Positions 1-12,192 of a stretch of DNA of 64,000 nucleotides are shown piece after piece. How positions within the stretch are numbered: position 1 is the first letter of the stretch; each line of letters opens with the position of its first letter. This stretch comes from Siphlonurus alternatus (lineage: Eukaryota > Arthropoda > Insecta > Ephemeroptera > Siphlonuridae). Location of the stretch: the NCBI GenBank assembly GCA_949825025.1, contig OX463786.1:17927911-17991910 (forward strand), given 5' to 3'. The position numbers were made by a program, and so were the translations under genes. The notes under the pieces were generated by a model that did not search any database, was not told where the DNA came from, and worked only from the letters and a program-made list of their open reading frames with translations.

Positions 1-31
1 GACAATGAGAAATTATTATAAAATTAATTAC

Positions 32-346
32 AATGTAGTATCGACCTCAAATTTTGTTATTGCAGAAATGGATAGAGCGTGCAAAGTTATGCTACCCTAA
101 TTTTTTTCAGATTTTTTAGAGAACTATTTTTAAAAAAATATTAAAAGTTCTTTTTGTGACGTCACGAGACGCCGCTTCTTAAGAAAAAGATAGGACTTGC
201 CGCCTCGTGACGTCACAAAAAAGACTTTCAATATTTTTTTTTAAAAATAGTTCCCGTGCTCTAAAAAATGTGAAAAAAATCAGGGTAGCAGAACTTTGCA
301 CGCTCTATCCATTTCTGCAATAAAAAAATGAGGTCGATACTACATT
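32..346. mobile_element. Family A palindromic element (MITE-like), copy 1
   Basis: Long inverted repeat: GAGTATCGACCTC-like ends (here GTAGTATCGACCTC), then ATTGCAGAAATGGATAGAG, both repeated inverted at the right end. The arms meet near a central segment containing GTGACGTCACGAGACG and CTCGTGACGTCAC. It has no coding capacity. It lies downstream of IAP exon 2, probably in the next intron. Confidence 0.8.
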
Positions 347-435
347 TGAATTAATTAATTAATTTTAATTCAATAATTTAATAATAAAATAATAATTTGC
401 AATTTTATTAATTACAATAAAAAGTAATTTCTTAC

Positions 436-2237
436 TTTGTTCCACGACGCTCCTCGCTACCGCACAGTCCACCACGGCATCCATCTGCAGCCCCCCCTCT
501 TCTCCCAGGGGCACGTTTCCCACGGCCCTCCCCTCCAGGAAGGGACAGCGGGGGTTCCAGCGGCGGTGCTCGCTCATGGCGGTGTCCCCCTGCTCCCATC
601 CACGTATCTCCAGCCGACAGAAGGCGCAGCGAGCAGTGTCACCAGTTCCGGTGTAAAAGAATCCAGAGCAAGCGAGGTCCAGACAGCCAACGGGATAGGT
701 GGCAGTGGGCTGAGGGGACATTATAACAATTTAAGGGTAAGGTAACGTCAATCAACTGTTTTTTTAGTCCTATTTGATTAACATGTAAACATTAGCAAAT
801 TCACAAAAATTTTGAAAAAAATTGTAGACCCAGATTTTAGTACCTAAAAGCCATAGAAAAAATTTCAAGATAATTATTCGAGACGATTTTTTAATTTATT
901 TTTTTTAACTTTCAGCATAAGGCCGCGGGCTTTCACATAGAGAGTCAAACTAAAAACTTAATTAAAGGAAATCGACTCGAATAATTGTCTTGAAATTTTT
1001 TCTATGGCTTTTAGGTATATATACTAAAATCTGTCTCTCCAATTATTTTCAGAATTTTTGTGAATTTCCTAAAGTTTATACAGGAAAAAGGTTAACCGAT
1101 AATTGATAGCATGCATTATAGTGTGATGTGATTTTTGTGGCATGATAATTCCACGCATTAATTGTGTCGATGAAAATAGCTGTTGTATTATTTCATATAT
1201 TTACTTAAAGCTTTTTTTTGTTCAGAAACAGTTCTATATTTTACTAATAATAATTTTTTTTTATTTTTGTGTTAGTAAATAATTAAATATTTTAATATAT
1301 AAATAATACAACAAATTTGACAATTTGACAACTATATTGTTGATATTGGTTGAGTGAAAATTGAAAATGAAATAATTTTTTTATAACAATTTATGCTCAA
1401 AAGATGAAAATTGTTTCAACTCTATTGTAAACGAATCCCGAGTTGAAATAAATTTCGTATTTTGTTCACTCGAATCTTGACATCTCTCCAGCATTTTGGA
1501 TGGGAAAAGAGGGGAAAAGACGAGATTACGTATTTTTTTCCTCTTCTTGAACATAAAGGGGGACATTCACAAAGCATTTTAACCCCCATTTTAGCCTCTA
1601 TTTTTATCCCTGGTACTAAACATGGTGCTAAACCAGGGGCTAACCATTTTAAGTTCCTAGTTTAGCACCAGGGATAAAAATTGAGGCTAAAGTGGGGGTT
1701 AAAATGCTTTGTGAATGCCCCCCAATATGTTAGAAATATTATTGCCATCATTTCATCCTCAATTTGAAACAGGAATAAATGTGTTTTAAAGGGAAAAAGA
1801 TTTGGTTTAGACGTGTAAAGGAAGAGTTGAAGACGTATAATTTTTTAACTTACCATTTTCGGCCAATTTTCCATCGAGAAAGACAACAAGCGGTTTGCCT
1901 CGTAGCGTACGTTGGTGACGTCATCTTGGATGGGAAGGTTGCCCTCCAGAGGGCAGTTCTCGTGTTCTCCAGTGACGTCACTTCCGCTGCTGAAGGTGCA
2001 GAAGTTGCAGAAAGCGCGCCCTTCGTTCCAGAAGAGACCATTCTTAGCCAACGTTGTTTTAGCCTCGTAACTTAGCGAGTCGGGGAACGAAATTAGACGG
2101 AAAATCTCAGGTAAGTAGGCCGGATTGGAGGTAAATGGGACCTGGGTGTCCGGTTCTTTTGGTCCTTCGACAGTTACAATGAGGTTCACGATTGAAATAT
2201 TATCGTTTTCAGCTGATACACATTTCATTGCAGCCAT
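436..2237 (-). CDS. Inhibitor of apoptosis-like protein with BIR repeats (5' part; gene continues past the left edge)
   Basis: Two coding exons are visible: 1854-2237 (128 codons, ends ATG|GTAAGT, phase 0) and 436-709 (after CTCAG, ends CAAA|GTAAGA, phase 1). The second BIR domain spans the junction. Exon 1 supplies the RLLSF start, and exon 2 gives C-x2-C-x16-H-x6-C (CAFC, then SEH, then RCPF), the exact zinc-binding BIR signature. Exon 1 also holds a first, degenerate BIR with CNFC and GEH but a shortened loop (C-x2-C-x11-H-x2-C). BIR proteins of the IAP family bind caspases or other IAP-binding-motif proteins in the cytosol; many end in a RING ubiquitin ligase, which would lie outside this window. 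I chose the start at 2237 (AAAATGGC, good context); an in-frame ATG lies upstream at 2318. The single intron carries two or more inserted repeat elements. Confidence 0.85.
732..1095. repeat. Inverted-repeat element in the IAP intron
   Basis: The left end TTAAGGGTAAGGTAACG equals the terminus of family B. The arms near 825-890 (CCTAAAAGCCATAGAAAAA) and 965-1045 (rc of the same) form an imperfect palindrome. The right terminus does not match the left, so the copy is a variant or is truncated. Confidence 0.55.
1436..1840. repeat. Family L repeat, interrupted by a second element
   Basis: Shares GAGTTGAAATAAATTTC, AAGACGAGATTACGTATTTT and TAGACGTGTAAAGG with 32390-32636 (inverted) and 55421-55645. 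Relative to those copies it is split by the palindrome at 1558-1723. Confidence 0.6.
1558..1723. mobile_element. Family K palindromic MITE nested in family L
   Basis: Near-perfect inverted repeat, with ends GGGGGACATTCACAAAGC and GCTTTGTGAATGCCCCCC, and a short loop around TAAACCAGGGGCTAACC. The uninterrupted repeat at 32390-32636 shows what the empty site looks like. Confidence 0.75.
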
Positions 2238-4440
2238 TTTTAAATTACAAAAAAATCTTTTACAATATCGTTCTAAATTTTTAGACTTTTTAAACAAAAT
2301 AGTGATGAGGTAAATCATTGAATGTATTTTCTGTAAAATGATATAAATATATGTATAATAAAGAGTTTTAATGTAGAAATATTAAAATTTTACAAGAGAA
2401 AAGAAGTCTCAGATACTTTTATTTCAATCAAACTAGATTGACAAGTGTCTGTGACGTTCTGTTTTTCTCCTGTATTTAAAATTCGTAAGTGACCTTACGA
2501 CAGATAATAAAATGTTATTGATCCAATTTGATGTCCTGCAATCAATGGTGTTCGCTCTTGAACATTGTAATTGAGTTTACGTTCATTCTTTATGGTGAAT
2601 TGGGAAGGAATATTGATGGAGATCACAGCTTCTGAAACAAAAGAGAATGTTTCGTTAGGAAAAATAAGTAATTAATGTATTTTAATAATTACATAATTAA
2701 TTATTTATATAAAAGTAAGGCTTTAGAACAAATAAGTTATGAAGCAATTGAAATTTTTGATCCGCTAATAACATGAATATGATTATTAATATAAAACATA
2801 ATTATTATTAATAATAAAGTTGTTTTAATATTTTTAAGTTTCTTAATATTTTTGCATTGGTGAATGTTATTTCCGTAAAGGATATTAAATTATTTTCTAT
2901 AAATAGCAAAACATCTGGGTTCATTCTGTTAACATTATATAGCTATTTTCAACATTTCAGTCATATAGTCACATGTTTCGGCACATGTTTATTTTTTTAA
3001 TCATTTGTTTATTTTTCACGTTTTAGTCATACCCGCATATATGGCACATATGTTCTTCAGATATATAATTATTTTTGCTATGTACAGCAGTTACGTCATA
3101 AGACTTTTTTAGCGTTCAAAATAACTAAAGATAAGAGAGAAGAGATATGTGTTCATTGGGGAAACATTATAGCATCACTTTTTGTTAAACTAATTTAATG
3201 CATAATTGGCAGAATAATTGTATATTATACAATTAGTAATTGCCCCATAGTAAAATTCATGAATTTTAACGCTTGCCTTCTTAATATAATTGACATGCAT
3301 TGATTTTGTGTCAAATTACATGTCTTACATTTTAAAAATATAAATATTTTCGTCTTGACAATAAAACTTAGAGCAAACTAAACCATAAATAAAATAATTA
3401 TGAGGAACGGAACATATAAAAAAAAAATCTGTGATATTTAAAATTTTCATAAGTCTAAAAATATTTTATAAAACGAGAGGTATAAAACCAGGAAGGAAGT
3501 GCAACGATAAAAGTAGGTGGAAAAGCTATTTTTTATATTGCATAAATAAATTACATAGCACGGCTAGAGATATAGGTGATTTGAAGATTTTTTAACTAAC
3601 CAAAAATCTTGGATAGTTTTAGCCAAGAATTTCTTCTCATCAAAAACTGGTTTCTAACAATAAATAACGACAGTTCGCCTAATCTCGTAGCTATAACCCG
3701 TGGTCAGAGTTATAAAATTGTATGATTTTATATCTCTTAAAATTGTAATGATTAAAGTTCATTAATCCTGGCCTATTATTAGCCTCAATTAGATGATATA
3801 AGACTCTTTGCAAACAATGTTATTATAAAAAAATAAATATGTTGTACATAAGACCTAAATTGTAGATGTCCTTCGATAAGTAAGACTGTTTTTAGTTTTT
3901 TTTTTTTTTATTATTATTATTAATATAATAACTTCTTATTGAAGGTCGTTGGTCTTGGTCTAGCTATATATTTATGTTGTATTTATAGTATTACAATTAA
4001 TAGTGATAAGACTTTTTGTCAACAATGTTAATTAATTGCTATAAAAAACAAACATGTAAGACTTTTTTTTATAACAGGAATTTTGAATCGAATTGCTTGA
4101 TGTATTGACCATGCAGTATTGACTTCTGGTCTGTGGACCTAGCAGTCATTGTCCGTAACATTTAGAACACGAAGATAGCTTATTTTTTATTTTAATTTGC
4201 AGTCTAGTGTTCATCATACAGGAAATCACATGCCATTGTGTGGCATACAGAGGCCATGATGCATGAGGTAAGACTTTTCCCACAGTATATAAATTTACAA
4301 CTTTCCTCTTAACGTGGGGGGAACGAACTGGCAGAAAGTCTAACAGTTACACAATTTTGTGCAAGAATTGCTGTAAAATATTATTAAAATTTTAAAACAG
4401 GGCTTAAAATTATAGTTATTATAATGGGTAAATTAAACGA
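2238..4440. other. AT-rich non-coding stretch upstream of the IAP gene
   Basis: No exon supported. The first few hundred bases would include the IAP promoter, but no clear TATA or initiator was chosen. From about 3.1 kb onward a TAAGACTTTTTG motif begins to recur and continues to about 6 kb. Confidence 0.5.
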
Positions 4441-4918
<478 letters not shown>

Positions 4919-5584
4919 GTAAGTTACGTGAAAGGCCATAGGAGAGATTTAAAAAAAAAGTCTTACAGCGTTAATTAATTTGTAAAAATTAAGATTAGTT
5001 TTACATAATTTGACGTACGATTATATATTATAATATAATTGCTAAGTACCATGTAATATACAGTAGTTACAGTACATCAAAGCTAGAATAATTATATACT
5101 TCTTAATATAATTAACATGACTATTGTCTATTGTGTTAACTTTAAGATTTAAGATGGGTTTCGCTTTAAAAGAAAAAACTTAATTAATAAAAAAAAAACT
5201 TAATTAATAACTTAATTAATTAATTACTTGATAATGTTATTTTTGATATAACATTATATCAGGCGAAGTAAACCTATATATTATAGTTTATTAATATATT
5301 TTTGTTGTTTTACATCATGTTTATAATTGGACTAAACCACAAATAAAAAATTAAGAAAACGGTGAATCGATATTAAAAAAAAAAAAAAATAATAAAAAAT
5401 GTGGGTAAATTCTTTTGTAATTCATTTTTTTTTATATAAAATGAGTTTTAATGAGCAGAATAAAAGCAGGGCGCAATGGTGGGAATCCATTTACTACCAT
5501 GGCATATAGATAAAATCGTTAACAAAGAATTTTGTATTACTAAAATTTTGGTTTTAGTAATATGACAATTCGTTCACTGGCATC

Positions 5585-5605
5585 TGCATAATATATATAT
5601 AATAT

Positions 5606-5687
<82 letters not shown>
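5585..5687. repeat. (TA)n microsatellite
   Basis: About 100 bases of nearly pure TA dinucleotide. Confidence 0.95.
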
Positions 5688-5691
<4 letters not shown>

Positions 5692-6319
5692 TTCAAGAAG
5701 TCTTATGTTGTAAGAATATATTTACTGATTATTTAATTATATTATGGAATCAGATCTAATCTTTATGACATATGTCCTTGATCTCAGTATAAATATATTC
5801 TTACAGTATAAGACTTTTTGAACCAGCTGATGATATGTTGTTATTAAAAAAACATGACCTATTTGTAGTTGTTATTTGTTTGTCAAAGGTTTAAAATCCT
5901 CAGCTGGAGGTCACACGTGCTACATATGGAGGTAAGACTTTTTGTAAATTAACGATTGCAACGTGATGAGTAGCAAAAGGTCTTAGATATTTAACTTTTA
6001 CAACATATGATGTTATTATTTACATTTTTTATTCATTGTATAGTTATAATATATATTACATTTTATAGACTAAGAAAATTTTTGTTTTTACACCTCAATG
6101 ATCGAGAAGAGGAAAAAATGTCAATGATTTTTGTACTTAAATTTTTTTCTTCTTTTTGTTACAGATAAAAGACATTGAAATGTTTGTATCTTTTTTATGT
6201 CCTTCATTCTTTTAGCTACTCTGTTTTGGCTGTGAAGCATATAATAGACCAGGTCAACTTCCTCAGGATATGTGCATGGTGCAGTTAAGTTCACAAACCT
6301 CAATTGTATCAATTTTATT

Positions 6320-6697
6320 TTAAGGGTAAGGTAATAAACCCAATGTTAAAAAAAAAAAAAAATCCCACAAATGAAAATTATGAAAAAAAATTAAAATGTT
6401 CTCCTCTACACCCCCTATATCAGTAGCTTAAATATCAGGTGTACAAATAAAACGATCTAGTTTTTGAGTTACGAATTTTGTAAGTTGACAACTCTAACAT
6501 AGAGAATTGGAACTTCCATGTTAAATTAGTCAACTTTAAAAATTCATATCTTAAAAACTTGCTCGAATTCGTATACCTGATATTTTAGCTATTGATAGCT
6601 TATAGGGGATGTAAAGTAGAACATTTTAAATTTTTTTCACAATTTTCATGCGTGGGATTTTTTTTTTTTAACATTAGACGTTTTACCTTACCCTTAG
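6320..6697. mobile_element. Family B palindromic element at TTAA, copy 1
   Basis: Left end TTAAGGGTAAGGTAA, right end TTACCTTACCCTTAG. The inner arms carry AAATGTTCTCCTCTACA-like sequence and a central AACATAGAGAATTGG loop. The right TTAA is mutated to TTAG. Confidence 0.75.
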
Positions 6698-7047
6698 TTA
6701 ATTTATATTTTAAAAATTGAAAAAATTATACTTCAGAGACAGCGAATGTAATTGAATATTTGTTATTTTTACGCTATTCTTTCAATTTCATATATTATAT
6801 TTTAATTAATTATAGCTTTCTTATTTTACCTGATTCTTAAAATTGTATTTTTTTATTAAACATTTAATTATCTAACCTATAATGTATTGCCCTCTTGAAG
6901 GTTCTGTTATAATGAACACCTGTAAAAACACAAAAGGTAGGAAGCAATATAATAAATTAATACAAAAATTTTCGTACTGATTGTTGCATGACTACTGTAA
7001 TATATTTTTTTGTTAAGTTTTCTGTTGTATTTTTTAAAAGTGTAGTT

Positions 7048-7450
7048 AATGGACAACATACATGAAAAAAATTTATTGCAGAAATAAATAGAGGGTATCA
7101 AATTATGCTACTCTGAATTTTTTCAGAAACCTGGAACTATTTTTAAATAATTATTGAAAGTCCTGTGATTTCAGTTGGCACCCCTGAATTCTTAATAAAA
7201 AGGATAGGGACTGGACGCCTATAGAGTGCTTGGGTGCATGGCTGTTTTTGGCCTATTCTCAGAAACGGATCAAGAAGAAGAAGAAGAAGACTGGACGCCT
7301 ATTGACGCCTCCAGGGGGCGTGGCCGCACTTTCAATAATTATTAAAAAATAGTTCTGGGTCTCAAAAAATTCTGAAAAAATTCAGAGTAGCATAATTTGG
7401 TACCCTCTATTCATTTCTGCAATAAAAAAATTTCATGTATGTTGTCCATT
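7048..7450. mobile_element. Family C palindromic element, copy 1
   Basis: Ends AATGGACAACATACATGA and TCATGTATGTTGTCCATT are perfect inverts. Inside are GAATAGAGGGTA-like arms related to family A. It is interrupted by a 66-base insertion at 7223-7288. Confidence 0.8.
7223..7288 (+). mobile_element. Short retroposed (SINE-like) fragment with GAA tail, flanked by 14-base target duplications
   Basis: The insert ends in AAGAAGAAGAAGAA and is flanked by GACTGGACGCCTAT at 7209-7222 and 7289-7302. The uninterrupted sister element (49242-49577) lacks it. A simple-repeat 3' tail plus a target-site duplication is what LINE-mobilised sequences leave behind. Confidence 0.75.
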
Positions 7451-7589
7451 GTGATATTTAATATAAGTTATTTATAATAATTATAAAAAATTGTACAAAA
7501 AAATTATTGAAGTTCTGTATAATACAAATATATAAAAATTTACATTATATAATAATATCTTGCTTAATTATTATTATATTTTTTTACGA

Positions 7590-7830
7590 GAATAGGCATG
7601 ACGCATGACACACATACTTCCGACTGCTTCCGCATGAAATGTATAATTAGATTGATATCTAACCTTGATTGGTTGCTGGTGACCAGGTGACGTCAAAAAC
7701 TTCACGTAGTAAAGCGGCGACAATGTTACGATGACTGTATGAACCATCCAACAGTCGCTCGCCCGGTATAAACCGGTTTCAACTCTGTCTAGGACTTTTC
7801 TCACTCGCGCGGTCATGACATTAATCAGTA
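7590..7830 (+). promoter_or_regulatory. Orphan promoter-like island
   Basis: Less AT-rich than its surroundings. It contains ATTGG (inverted CCAAT) near 7668, GGTGACGTCA near 7686 and CCGGTATAAACCGG near 7765, followed about 30 bases later by CTCACTCGCG. The first downstream ATG opens only a very short frame, so no gene is assigned. Confidence 0.3.
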
Positions 7831-8761
7831 TAAATAAACGGGAATTTAAGTCGAGAGACTTAATTAAGTCCTAGAATTAAGTCTCAGAGATAAATTATCA
7901 CTGAATTATTAAATTATTACTTACTCATCACTGATAAGCATGATGAGGCATTAACGAGTTTCTCTCGTTACAAAAAATGACATTTTATCGACTCTGATTG
8001 GTCGGAAGATTATGATGCATTTTCATCAAATAAAGCAAAAAAAAAATAAAAAATAAAAAAAAAAAATAATAATAATAAAAAAAATAAATAAATAAAATAA
8101 TAATTAATATATATTGCATGATGTATAAAATAACGTAAGTTTTCCTTATTTCTTATTTCATTTAAGAAGAAATAATAAATATTGCATTAATATTTGTAAT
8201 AATCAATAGTATTTTTCCTTATAATCTCTATAATCCTCGTCCAATCTTATTATATATTACGCATGATATAATATACATTTTTTTTCATTTATTAATAAAT
8301 ATTAATTTAAATCATTAAAATCATTATAGATGTTATCTTTGTTGAAGAAAATATAGTCAATCGATTTGAAGTTATTTGAACTAAAATGTGTTTCGTATCA
8401 GCGGTATCAGCTTTAATTTTTTTTTTCAATCAATAAATAATAAAAAGATTGAAAAGTAATTAATTGAAATTTAAAATTCAATTGTTATTAATCCAAAATT
8501 TATTGTATTTCATAATGTCTCTGTGTAAAATATAAAATTAAATAAAACCCTGTATGACGAGTAAACCTGTATGCATGACCAGGTGTTTCTTGGCTAGAAA
8601 ATAATGCAGAAATTTTTGTACAAAAGTCAATAATATTATTAGTAAAAAAATATAATTTTCTTTATATTTATTTTTGCTGTGAAATTTTTAAATAAACTTT
8701 ATATTATTTTAATAACAATTAATTCAATAAATAGCTATATAATTATTAATAATAATATAAT

Positions 8762-9055
8762 TAACCCTGGCATTACCAAGGTCCTTTCTGTCTCACGCAA
8801 TATACACCAGGGGGGGGGGGGGGAGGTGTAAACTATCCACTAAAACCCCTATATAATATTATTTATTTAAAAAATTAATATATATTTTACAATTTTTTTT
8901 AAATACGTTGCTGATTGAAACTACAATTAGGATTACTATTTTTTTAAACTTTTGGTACAGAATTTTACCTCTTTAATAAAATATTTGTGGATCATTTCAA
9001 TCCCATCCCCCCTCCCCCCTTCCCTCATGACCTCCTTTGGTAATGCTAATCTAAA
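8762..9055. repeat. Possible inverted-repeat element with GGCATTACCAAGG ends and homopolymer runs
   Basis: CTGGCATTACCAAGGTCC at the left and GACCTCCTTTGGTAATGC at the right are imperfect inverts. A run of G at about 8811-8823 is mirrored by C-rich sequence at about 9005-9020. Confidence 0.4.
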
Positions 9056-9170
9056 ATTAAATATATTATGAAATAAAATTTTTATTAAAAGGATAATTGA
9101 AATATGTGGGTAAATATTTTTAAATTATAATCAGGGAACAGTTCATTCATTCATGGTATTCCCTGTTTTA

Positions 9171-9488
9171 ATAGAGTATTGACCTCAAAATTTTTTATTG
9201 CAGAAATGGATAGAGCGTGCAAAGTTATACTCCCCTGATTTGTTTCAGATTTTTTGAGCCCGGGAACTATTTTTAAAAAATTATTGAAAGTCCTTTTTGT
9301 GACGTCACGCGGCGACAAGTCCTATCTTTTTGTTAAGGAGCGGCGTCTCGTGACGTCACAAAAAATACTTTCAATAATTTTTTAAAAATAGTTCCCGGGC
9401 TCTAAAAAATCTGAAAAAAATCAGGGTAACATAACTTTGCACGCTCTATCCATTTCTGTAATAAAAAAATTTGAGGTCAATACTCTAT
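9171..9488. mobile_element. Family A palindromic element, copy 2
   Basis: Ends AGAGTATTGACCTCAAAA and TTTGAGGTCAATACTCT. Arms contain GAAATGGATAGAGCGTGC and a centre with GTGACGTCAC on both sides. Among the best preserved copies. Confidence 0.85.
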
Positions 9489-9802
9489 TGTATGCTTCAT
9501 ATTAATGCGGCATAATTTATCCTTATGCCACTTTAAAGAATTAGCTGCAAACTTAAAGTCTGGCCTTATTAACCTTCTGAAAACACGTATTATAAGTCAT
9601 ATATTATTATAATTTGTAACATTTCACAATGCTCGCACAATGAGAGTAATAAAAGTAATTGTGAAAGTGCCTCGCGAAATTAATGCATGACTTACACTCA
9701 AGGTCGTTTGTAAAATCATTGACTGAAAAAAGAAATGAAATTGTTAAGCTCTCTATATCAAAAAGCAATAATTTAAATTCTAATTGCTCTTAATTCAATT
9801 AT

Positions 9803-9862
9803 TGAAACAAAGGAAATAAAATAATAATAATTTATTATTATTTTATTTCCTTTGTTTCAATA
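9803..9862. repeat. Short perfect hairpin
   Basis: ATTGAAACAAAGGAAATAAA and its reverse complement meet over an ATAATAATTTATTATTAT centre. Confidence 0.7.
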
Positions 9863-10329
9863 AATAATAATGTAATATCACTAGTGCTACATTATTCACT
9901 GCATGCTTTGGGAATGGTTTTGAATTGGAAAATTCAATAACTTTTATTAATTTAATTTAGATATAATATAATGTATAATAAAATACATGTAAAAATTTCA
10001 ATTGAAAAAACTGGACTATCACTCCAATAAAAAACTTTGATTGTATTGAAATTAATGAACAATTTTATTGTAGAATTCATTTACGTTTTTATTTTAACAA
10101 TCAATATGTCCGCGTGTGATTATTATATGATAATGCTCCAACATTGACGGCTGTTACAGTTAAATTGATTTGATATTCCTAAGATTCCAGGGCCGTCGCT
10201 AGGCTTTGGGGGGCCCTGTGCGAGATAGGAATGGAAAGGAAAGGAGGCCCCCACACCACTGGGGGGTCTGGGGGGCGGAGCCCCCCAGAACAGCCCGCCG
10301 CAGGCGAAAAATTTTTTTAAGCCACGCCC

Positions 10330-10515
10330 CCTTTTTGAGCAATTTTTTTCAATAAATTTCGTATATTTGGCTTGCTGAGAGTTAATTGTAGAAGGTGGGA
10401 CAGTTTTAATTACATGTTTTAGCATGGCTCCTTTCTGTTTTTCAATCTCTTTTTGTCTGTCTTCGGCAATTTTTCTCTTTTTGCATCCGGGTAGTTGTTT
10501 TCTCTTGGCTCTCAC
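10330..10515 (-). pseudogene. N-terminal remnant of a hAT transposase
   Basis: About 60 codons starting at 10515 are rich in Lys and Arg (KKRKIAEDRQKEIEKQKGAM). This is the usual look of the start of ZMYM1/hAT-dimerisation transposases, where a basic segment precedes the TTF or MYM zinc finger. The catalytic body is absent: after roughly KFIEKN the frame enters the transposon's own terminal sequence. Assignment is by general resemblance only. Confidence 0.45.
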
Positions 10516-10839
10516 TTCACTCTTTCACTTTCACGACCCCTCATATTTATAATTGTAAATAAAACACTTGCTGACTTGCAAAGTATTAATAGATGTTTAT
10601 ACAATAATTCGAATGAAGCAAAATATTACTAAAATCTAATCTAAATCTTTATCTGGCGAAGCACGAGCTGGGACACGTACTTGACCTTGCTCTTGAATTA
10701 ACTTTTTTGTAATGTGGAAAATCATCTACCGCATCGGATTTTTTCGGATTTTTCCCCGAAGTAACACGAAGACCATTTATAGAATTTGCCGAGTGCCGAC
10801 GCCGACCAAGCAACAAAGTGATAAAAAGTTCTAATTTTT

Positions 10840-11290
10840 ATTTCCGCCCCTAGATGTCTAAGATGTCTTACTAAGGCCAAGAAGGCTACAGTTAGGAGGT
10901 GCCACGCTCCGTGCTGCCCCCAAGCGGATAACGCAGAACTAGCAAATGCAGATGACAGTCTGATATCTGAAACAGATTTTGTCCGCGAAAAATTCAAACG
11001 ATGGAACTATAAAAGCCAGCAAAAGTCTTATTTACAGTACAAATGTGGGTAAAATTGTGATAGAAATAAACTCTACGTTAAATTCTGAAGAAAATAGACT
11101 TAATTTAAAAGAATTTTAATGGATCATCGGCCCGATGTTGACGGATTTAATTTACACCGTTTGAATTTTTCGCGGACAAAATCTGTTTCAGAAATCAGAC
11201 TGTCATCTGCATACGCTAGTTCTGCGCTATCCGCTTGAGGGCAGCACGGAGCGTGGCACCTCCTAACTGTAGCCTTCTTGACTAAGGCCT
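10840..11290. repeat. Large inverted repeat inside the hAT element
   Basis: Arms of about 140 bases at 10855-10998 and 11158-11290 (AGGAGGTGCCACGCTCCGTG and its reverse complement) are separated by about 160 bases. They differ by a few substitutions. Confidence 0.8.
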
Positions 11291-11542
11291 AAGGCTATAT
11301 CTTCTGAGCGAAACTTATTATTATTTTAAAAATAAAGAAGAAAAGAACTATGTGGAATGTGGAAATATAGTGTGTCCAGTGAACGCAATATTCTCGATTA
11401 ATAAAATTATTAAATTATTAAAAGTATTTTTTTTTTTTTTTTTACATGCGTGCAATTGCGACATTTGCGCTTCGCGCAGTGGTGCCCCCCGGACCGGGGG
11501 GCCCTGTTCGGCCACACCGGCTGCTCTACCCTAGCGACGGCC

Positions 11543-11722
11543 CTATTCCTTCCGGAAGTAGCCGGAAGTTTGAAATTTGCAGCTCTTCTGTTTGTAATTC
11601 AGTTTTGAAACTTTACAGAGGAGTGGTTTGAAGCAGAAGTACTGACTGACCTATGTGTGAAATTGTAACGTTGAAATATGAATAGGAAAGTCTTACACTT
11701 CCGGCTACTTCCGGAGGGAATA
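11543..11722. mobile_element. MITE with CCGGAAGTAGCCGGAAGT ends
   Basis: Left TTCCGGAAGTAGCCGGAAGT and right ACTTCCGGCTACTTCCGGA are perfect inverts. It directly abuts, or was inserted into, the right end of the hAT element. Confidence 0.75.
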
Positions 11723-11934
11723 TCATGTAAATTTGACTGTAGTCTGCGAAAAGTTCAAAGTCTCGGCCGCCATTACCCCTCTGCTGTTACAAAGATAGGC
11801 TACTTGCTGTGCAACTATTGTGGCTGCACAAATGTGATCGAAATTTAAATATAGAATTAAGAATAAGATTTTGATTATGTTTTCCTTTACAGATGGAAAT
11901 GAGAAGTGAGGTTTTTATTTAATCAATTATATGA

Positions 11935-12192
11935 CGTCATCACTCTTAAAAAAATTTGGCTGAATTTTGACATCTTATAATCATCAGTGCATTTTTAACG
12001 CCTTAAATCATGCTTCTTTCAGGTGTTTCGTAGTCATGCAATATTCAGTAGTCAGCATATACTGTCAGTATATAGCTTATACTGACTACTGAAAATGCGC
12101 AACGAAACACCTGAAAAAAGCATGATTTAAGGCGTTAAAAATATACTGATTATAAGATGTCAAAATTCAGCCAAATTTTTTTAAGAGTGATA
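11935..12192. mobile_element. Palindromic MITE
   Basis: Arms starting ACTCTTAAAAAAATTTGGCT and their reverse complement fold over a CAGCATATACTGTCAGTATA centre. Arms are about 110 bases each. Confidence 0.8.

Larger units (their letters stand above)
10188..11545. mobile_element. Internally deleted hAT-type DNA transposon
   Basis: Inverted ends AGGGCCGTCGCTAG (left) and CTAGCGACGGCCCT (right) resemble hAT termini. Subterminal GC-rich DNA (GGGGCGGAGCCCCCCAG, then GCCACGCCCCCTTTTT) recurs in the element at 46115-46964. A minus-strand frame from 10515 starts MRAKRKQLPGCKKRKIAED, with KQKGAML following. That resembles the N-terminus of ZMYM1-like hAT transposases, and then the frame runs into the terminal repeat. 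No exact 8-base target duplication was found. Confidence 0.6.

Noticed and set aside
4202..4266. Exon-like segment between TTTAATTTGCAG and GTAAGA
   Set aside because: Stops in all three frames, so not coding; kept only as part of the motif finding.
6121..6312. Minus-strand 63-codon frame (RFVNLTAPCTYPEEVDLVYY)
   Set aside because: Looks slightly protein-like but overlaps the left end of a family B element at its start and has no partner exons that I could find.
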